Source of the DNA: Bacillota bacterium
Lineage (GTDB): Bacteria > Bacillota_I > Bacilli_A > MOL361 > Turicibacteraceae
Length of the DNA stretch: 9,749 nt
Direction of reading: 5' to 3'
NCBI GenBank assembly: GCA_003486705.1
Contig: DNGE01000183.1
Span: 1 to 9,749 of the forward strand
The position numbers and the translations under genes were made by a program. The notes beneath the pieces are model-generated. The model worked only from the letters and a program-made list of their open reading frames with translations, made no database searches and was not told where the DNA came from. This document shows positions 6,464 through 9,749 of the stretch, piece by piece; the stretch's first letter is position 1, and each line of letters starts with the position of its first letter.

Positions 6464-6805
6464 ATGGCGCGAAATTTTCTAAATAGATTTTTTAGTCGAG
6501 AGGGACAGTCTGATCAAAGCATGATTCAACCAAATGATGCTTTAAATCTAAAAGACCTTTCTAAATATACACAAGTGATTACAAATAAAGAAACAGAAGG
6601 TTACATGGGACTTCGTCGTGCCTTTGAAAATGGCTTAACTGTAACGATTACAGTAAAAGATGAGGCGTTAGGTAACATCGATGTAACTGGAACAATTTCT
6701 CACTACGATGATAACTATGACCAATTATTAGTCATTGTTAATTCACAATTAAAACGTGTTGTTTTTGATTCAATCGTAGAAGTTAAAATTCAAGAAGCAG
6801 AATAA
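6464..6805 (+). CDS. Small uncharacterised protein, possibly with a YolD-like beta-barrel C-terminus
   Basis: This 113-residue soluble protein has no signal peptide or membrane segment. The N-terminus (1-20) is basic and polar (MARNFLNRFFSREG), followed by a linker, a possible helix near 42-56 (ETEGYMGLRRAFENG), and a beta-rich C-terminal half (57-110) with the pattern TVTITVKDEA, VTGTISHYDD, QLLVIVN and RVVFDSIVEVKI. The G-T-I...FDSIVEV layout recalls the small barrel of YolD-like or Sm-like proteins, but the N-terminal features of YolD are missing, so the link is weak. I do not recognise the family with confidence. It is a single-gene unit with a strong promoter, an ideal ribosome binding site and a strong terminator, which suggests good expression. 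Coding use looks like that of its neighbours, with no sign of recent transfer. Confidence 0.8.
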   Translation: MARNFLNRFFSREGQSDQSMIQPNDALNLKDLSKYTQVITNKETEGYMGLRRAFENGLTVTITVKDEALGNIDVTGTISHYDDNYDQLLVIVNSQLKRVVFDSIVEVKIQEAE

Positions 6806-6815
6806 CACAAATGTT

Positions 6816-6860
6816 AAAAAAGAGGAAATCATAAGTTCGACTTAGATTTCCTCTTTTTTT
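6816..6860 (+). terminator. Strong intrinsic terminator after the small protein gene
   Basis: A 15-bp stem (6816-6830 with 6845-6859) is followed by a one-base A bulge at 6831 and a further 5 bp (6832-6836 with 6840-6844) closed by a TCG triloop. The right arm ends in seven T (6854-6860). It starts ten bases after the stop codon. The A run on the left also allows function for minus-strand transcripts escaping the znuA terminator. Confidence 0.93.
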
Positions 6861-6871
6861 GTCTGTTGAAG

Positions 6872-6931
6872 ATAACCACAAGATAGCTGACAACCTGTTA
6901 ATAATTAATAGGGAAGTCGGCAGCTAGTTAT
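6872..6931. repeat. Three-tier inverted repeat between two convergent terminators
   Basis: ATAAC (6872-6876) pairs with GTTAT (6927-6931), TAGCTG (6884-6889) with CAGCTA (6921-6926), and CCTGTTAAT (6894-6902) with ATTAATAGG (6904-6912, one G-T pair). The element is about 60 bases, lies between the terminators of two convergent genes and contains no gene. It could be a small palindromic repeat, a decayed terminator, or a structured RNA; no choice can be made from one copy. Confidence 0.45.
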
Positions 6932-6954
6932 TTTAATGGATTAGGCATTATGAT

Positions 6955-6991
6955 AAAAAAATAGACTCCGGCTAGCGGAGTCTATTTTTTT
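6955..6991. terminator. Bidirectional terminator of the znu operon
   Basis: A perfect 16-bp stem (6955-6970 with 6976-6991) has a GCTAG loop, a GC-rich core ACTCCG/CGGAGT and A7/T7 flanks, so either strand gives a U run. The znuA stop codon (6990-6992 read on the minus strand) overlaps the base of the stem. Confidence 0.93.
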
Positions 6992-7964
6992 ATTCTGAAT
7001 ATACCTCTTGTTTTAAATTGTGGATATTCTCATACATCAGGGTAAAGTAATCTTTACCACTGTTCAGTTCCTCTTTTGTAATAGTCGCTAAGTTATAAAG
7101 CACGATCGATTGAAGCTTAAGTTCTTCTTCAAGTATCGTACCATTTCCCGAAGGTAAGTTTTGTTCATAAAAAATATAGTTTAGTCCAAGATTACGACTT
7201 GTTTCAATTAAATCAATGAGTTCTTTTTGAGTCGGTTCATCACTAGCGAGAACACCTGTGATGGGGATTTGATGAAGCCCATAGTATTCCCAAGTCGTAT
7301 AGGCGGCATGTGTGACGAGGAAATAAGGCTTTGGTGCATTTGATAGTTCTTTAAATGCGTCATCAAGCTTTATAAGGTCTGCTTCTAACGCCGTATAATT
7401 TTCATATAACACAGCTTCTTTATCCGGCATTAATAATAGAAGTTCATTTAAAATTGTTTTAGCCATTGTTATGGCATAGGGTGGATACAACCAAATATGA
7501 TTTTGAAGGTGTTCATGATCATGGTCAGCTTCTTCCGTGTTTTGTGGCGTTGAAATTTCTGTGGATAAGGTTCCACTTTGTAAGGTAATAGAGTTGCCAA
7601 TATCACTATTAAGTGATTGTTCAACGGCTTCGCCAAGACTAACGATTTTACTTGATCCACTTTCAATCGTTGGTAGAAGTCGACTCATAAAACTTTCAAC
7701 AGTGGGATCAATGTAAAAGAAAATCTGAGAGTCAGTTGCCAATTGTAATTGTTGAATTGTCGGTTCATAACTGTGAGCATCTGCACCGTTTTCCACAATA
7801 GGGGTAACAGTCACATTTGACCCGCCAATTCGTTCCACAAAATAGGTGATGGGATATAACGTTGTTGAAATGTGGATTGTAGTATCAAGGGGAGGCGTTG
7901 AAGCACTTTTCCCACACCCAACGATTAACAGAAGAAAACTAATGCAGCTGATGAATTTTTTCAT
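6990..7964 (-). CDS. znuA: Zinc (or manganese) ABC transporter substrate-binding lipoprotein, ZnuA/AdcA type
   Basis: This 324-residue cluster A-1 metal receptor starts with a lipoprotein signal: a basic start, a hydrophobic stretch and the lipobox IVGC with Cys17 as the lipidation site, so it is anchored outside the membrane. Probable metal ligands are His64 (AHSYEPT), His156 (NHIWLYP), His219 (VTHAAY) and Glu267 (YEQNLPS). A short acidic His-rich loop at 144-156 (EEADHDHEHLQNH) is a feature of zinc-specific members and favours zinc over manganese, although it is much shorter than in many ZnuA proteins. A helix-rich segment (about 165-208) links the two lobes. The ATG overlaps the znuB stop by four bases (ATGA), with AAAGGTGG upstream. 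It is the last gene of the operon and stops inside the terminator stem. Confidence 0.92.
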   Translation of the reverse strand: MKKFISCISFLLLIVGCGKSASTPPLDTTIHISTTLYPITYFVERIGGSNVTVTPIVENGADAHSYEPTIQQLQLATDSQIFFYIDPTVESFMSRLLPTIESGSSKIVSLGEAVEQSLNSDIGNSITLQSGTLSTEISTPQNTEEADHDHEHLQNHIWLYPPYAITMAKTILNELLLLMPDKEAVLYENYTALEADLIKLDDAFKELSNAPKPYFLVTHAAYTTWEYYGLHQIPITGVLASDEPTQKELIDLIETSRNLGLNYIFYEQNLPSGNGTILEEELKLQSIVLYNLATITKEELNSGKDYFTLMYENIHNLKQEVYSE

Positions 7965-8797
7965 GATTTTTTACCACCTTTAACTAAACGTGTGAGCGAT
8001 GTTAGAAATAAAATAAGGACATTAAAAATAACAATGGTAGCACCCGAAGGAAGATTTAGATAATAAGAACTAATTAAACCGAGAATGACAGAGAGTTCAG
8101 AGAATAAAATGGCAATGATAATGGTTTGCTTAAAGCTTTTAGCGACACGCATACTACTCGCAACGGGTGTAATCATTAAAGCAGAGATAAGCAACGTTCC
8201 AATAATTTTAATAGATAAGGAGATGACAATCGCTAAAACGACAATAAATATGAATTGATACTTTCGCATGGAAATCCCCAGAAGTTTTGAAGATTGGGGA
8301 TTAAATGCAATAGCAATTAATAAATTGTAGAAGTAAAAAACACAGGAGAAAATCAGAACCGTTAATCCGAGTAATAACCAAACATCAGACGTTGAAACGG
8401 TATTAATAGAACCGAATAAATAGCCCATAATTTCAGCATTAAATCCATTCCCATATGAAATGAAAATAACACTTAAAGCAACGCCAAGTGAAAGAATAAT
8501 CGGCATCACAATTTCTTTATCATGTTCAAAAAGCCCACGTAATTGTTCAAGCAGTAGCGCACCCAAAATTGAAAAAATCGTGCCAATATAGATGGGTGGA
8601 CAGCTGATGAGATTGTAAGATTGAAGCAGTAATCCAAGTGCGATCCCTGCGAGTGAAACGTGGCTCAACGTATCAGAGATAAAAGAAAGTTTTTTAACGA
8701 CAACAAACGTGCCAAGCAGTGGGGCCAAGGCACCAATTAAAATACCTGAGTACAACGCATTTTGTAAGAACTTATATTGAAACAGCGCCTCAATCAT
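7961..8797 (-). CDS. znuB: Zinc/metal ABC transporter permease, ZnuB type
   Basis: This 278-residue protein of the ABC-3 permease family forms the dimeric channel for metal entry. It is hydrophobic throughout, with segments near 14-34, 46-61, 66-84, 98-115, 138-158, 182-212, 225-246 and 252-268. Family landmarks are KKLSFISDTLSHVSLAGIALG (35-55), GTLLISALMITPVASSMR (200-217) and LPSGATIVIFNVLIL (249-263). The basic tail (LVKGGKKS) lies inside the cell. The ATG at 8797 follows AAAGGAG (8807-8813) by nine bases, and its first eight bases overlap the end of znuC; the stop overlaps znuA by four bases. Such overlaps suggest coupled translation of the three subunits. Metal identity rests mainly on ZnuA. 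Confidence 0.94.
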   Translation of the reverse strand: MIEALFQYKFLQNALYSGILIGALAPLLGTFVVVKKLSFISDTLSHVSLAGIALGLLLQSYNLISCPPIYIGTIFSILGALLLEQLRGLFEHDKEIVMPIILSLGVALSVIFISYGNGFNAEIMGYLFGSINTVSTSDVWLLLGLTVLIFSCVFYFYNLLIAIAFNPQSSKLLGISMRKYQFIFIVVLAIVISLSIKIIGTLLISALMITPVASSMRVAKSFKQTIIIAILFSELSVILGLISSYYLNLPSGATIVIFNVLILFLTSLTRLVKGGKKS

Positions 8798-9449
8798 GTT
8801 TAGACACTCCTTTCACTTCTTCAAATTCATGACGTAAAAGCCCTAAGCGAAGAATATGTGTGACCGGTAACGTTAGAACACTGTCATCATGTGTAATTAA
8901 AATAACCGTGACCCCTTGTTGTTTAAGCAGTGTTAGAGTCTGATAAAAGACTTGCAAGTTTTCCATATCAATCCCAACGGTTGGTTCATCCAAAATGAGA
9001 AGTGTCGGGCGTGTAATTAACGCACGCGCAATTAAAATTCGTTGAAGTTGACCACCAGATAAAGCCTTAATATTTGTATCCAAATAATCACACATGTTCA
9101 CTTGATGAAGCGAAATTAATTTTCGTTTTTTAGATAACGGCTTAATCGTCGCTGTTTGTAACAACTCAGAAACCGTCATCGGTACTTCAAAATTCAAAAA
9201 ATTATGCCGCTGGGGAACATAACTAATGCTCGTCCATTTATGAAACGTGTTTAAATCCATGCCATTGTAGTGAATCATTTTAGGCGATACTTTTAACGCG
9301 CCAATCAAACATTTAATGAGAGTCGATTTACCGACCCCATTAGGCCCAAGCACCACTAAAAAATCACCACCTTTAATAGAAAAGGATATATTTTTTAAAA
9401 CCGGATTTTCATGATAACGATATGATAACTGATGAACGACAACTTCCAT
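8790..9449 (-). CDS. znuC: Zinc/metal ABC transporter ATPase, ZnuC type
   Basis: This 219-residue cytoplasmic ATPase drives the ZnuAB importer. It has Walker A GPNGVGKST (35-43), Q-loop Gln80 (YVPQR), signature LSGGQ (130-134), Walker B LLILDE (150-155), and H-loop His187 (ITHDD). The aligned features fit the metal-chelate importer ATPases (ZnuC/MntB/TroB). It is short for the family, lacking a long C-terminal extension, but the ATPase core is complete. It is the first gene of the operon, with GGAG eight bases before ATG 9449 and the stop overlapping znuB by eight bases. Upstream there is a leader of about 100 bases if the promoter at 9557-9584 is correct. No recognisable Zur palindrome was found near it. 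Confidence 0.94.
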   Translation of the reverse strand: MEVVVHQLSYRYHENPVLKNISFSIKGGDFLVVLGPNGVGKSTLIKCLIGALKVSPKMIHYNGMDLNTFHKWTSISYVPQRHNFLNFEVPMTVSELLQTATIKPLSKKRKLISLHQVNMCDYLDTNIKALSGGQLQRILIARALITRPTLLILDEPTVGIDMENLQVFYQTLTLLKQQGVTVILITHDDSVLTLPVTHILRLGLLRHEFEEVKGVSKHD

Positions 9450-9556
9450 GTTTTTTCTCCATTTCGCAACTAAAATTCATTTGTAAGGGTAGAGGCAGGC
9501 GATTAGATTGAAGCAATAAGTGTAGTTAGATAAGTCCAGATAATTTTTACATAGCT

Positions 9557-9584
9557 ATAATAATTTAACTGAACAAAGGGGCAA
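9557..9584 (-). promoter_or_regulatory. Candidate promoter of the znuCBA operon
   Basis: On the minus strand, -35 TTGCCC (9579-9584), a 16-base spacer and -10 TATTAT (9557-9562). Matches are four and five of six. It would start transcription near 9550, about 100 bases before znuC. A perfect minus-strand TTGACA at 9678-9683 has no usable -10 and was not chosen. Confidence 0.4.
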
Positions 9585-9660
9585 TAGCCATACTTAGTAC
9601 ACCCCTCAATTACTTTGGAAAAGTAAAATGTTTAAATGACTAAGCTCAATATTTTTGAGG
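9577..9660. repeat. Overlapping inverted repeats upstream of znuC
   Basis: Several arms compete: AGGGG (9577-9581) with CCCCT (9602-9606); CTTAGT (9593-9598) with ACTAAG (9639-9644); TTACTTT (9610-9616) with AAAGTAA (9620-9626) around GGA; and TTGAGG (9655-9660) with either CCTCAA (9604-9609) or, for its first five bases, CTCAA (9645-9649). The short CTCAA/TTGAG hairpin followed by a T run at 9667-9674 could be a weak + strand terminator. Confidence 0.4.
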
Positions 9661-9676
9661 TGAATTATTTTTTTAT

Positions 9677-9705
9677 TTGTCAATAGTATGCCCAAGTCTT
9701 AAAAT
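9677..9705 (+). promoter_or_regulatory. Sigma-A promoter for a + strand gene beyond the right edge
   Basis: -35 TTGTCA (9677-9682), an exact 17-base spacer, and -10 TAAAAT (9700-9705): five of six matches each at the optimal spacing. It faces away from znuC and out of the window, so the gene it serves is not visible. Confidence 0.65.
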
Positions 9706-9711
9706 ATTAGT

Positions 9712-9724
9712 GTTAAAATTTAAC
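9712..9724. promoter_or_regulatory. Operator-like palindrome at a predicted transcription start
   Basis: GTTAAA and TTTAAC form a perfect 6-1-6 palindrome (9712-9724) starting seven bases after the -10, on the expected +1 site. A repressor bound there would block initiation. It does not match the AdcR-type TTAAC-two-GTTAA site or the Bacillus Zur site. Its AT-rich makeup means that chance is possible. Confidence 0.35.
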
Positions 9725-9749
9725 GTTTTGACCATTTTAAATGAGGTAG

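Larger units (their letters stand above)
9450..9749. other. Gene-free divergent region at the right edge
   Basis: These 300 bases lie upstream of znuC and upstream of an unseen + strand gene. No reading frame is supported. The part nearest znuC (9450-9550) has no evident structure. It is followed by a candidate znu promoter (9557-9584), a cluster of overlapping inverted repeats (9577-9660), and a strong + strand promoter with an operator-like palindrome (9677-9724). The last bases contain GAGGT, which may be the ribosome binding site of the next gene. Confidence 0.6.

Noticed and set aside
9577..9660. A known riboswitch (TPP, preQ1, cobalamin, yybP-ykoY or NiCo type)
   Set aside because: None of the conserved core sequences of these classes was found on either strand.
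9678..9683. Perfect minus-strand TTGACA as the -35 of the znu operon
   Set aside because: No acceptable -10 hexamer occurs 15-19 bases downstream; the match arises from the opposite-strand TTGTCA.

Overview
The window looks like chromosomal DNA of a low-G+C Gram-positive bacterium (Bacillota). Coding DNA is AT-rich, Shine-Dalgarno sites are strong and GGAGG/GGTGG-like, promoters are of the sigma-A type, intrinsic terminators end in long U tracts, and the gene set (ECF vitamin-transporter module next to truA, a NusG domain II protein, a lipoprotein zinc-binding protein) is typical of Firmicutes. Turicibacter or a related Erysipelotrichia-like lineage is possible, but that is an impression from protein style and no marker here proves it. 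No insertion sequence, phage gene, tRNA, rRNA or CRISPR array is visible.

Layout. Bases 1-100 hold what is probably the C-terminal tail of a + strand gene (Pro/Asn/Gln-rich), closed by a hairpin at 141-165 that can serve both strands. A minus-strand ABC exporter half-transporter fills 176-1897. A gene-free stretch (1898-2361) carries a good extended -10 promoter (2074-2103) for a + strand cluster: a membrane-anchored NusG domain II protein (2362-2727), a structured gap, then ecfA1-ecfA2-ecfT (2970-5434) and truA (5534-6292). A small protein gene (6464-6805) has its own strong promoter, a near-ideal ribosome binding site and a strong terminator. From the right, a minus-strand operon znuC-znuB-znuA (9449 down to 6990) reads toward that terminator and ends in its own hairpin, with its stop codon inside the stem. 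The right edge (9450-9749) has no gene. It holds a candidate znu promoter, several overlapping inverted repeats, and an outward-facing + strand promoter with a palindrome at its probable start site, for a gene beyond the window.

How the genes work together. EcfA1, EcfA2 and EcfT form the shared energising module of group II energy-coupling factor transporters. No substrate-binding S component lies in the window, so the module presumably serves S proteins encoded elsewhere. TruA makes pseudouridines in tRNA anticodon arms and is a common ECF neighbour without a shared pathway. ZnuA (lipoprotein receptor), ZnuB (permease) and ZnuC (ATPase) form a complete ABC importer for zinc or possibly manganese, translationally linked by overlapping reading frames. 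The exporter at the left has no partner gene in the window and may work as a homodimer.

Nothing here clearly amounts to a new system. The items most worth a second look are non-coding: the nested hairpins between the NusG-II gene and ecfA1, the inverted repeat between the two convergent terminators, and the palindromic region upstream of znuC. The least understood protein is the one at 6464-6805.
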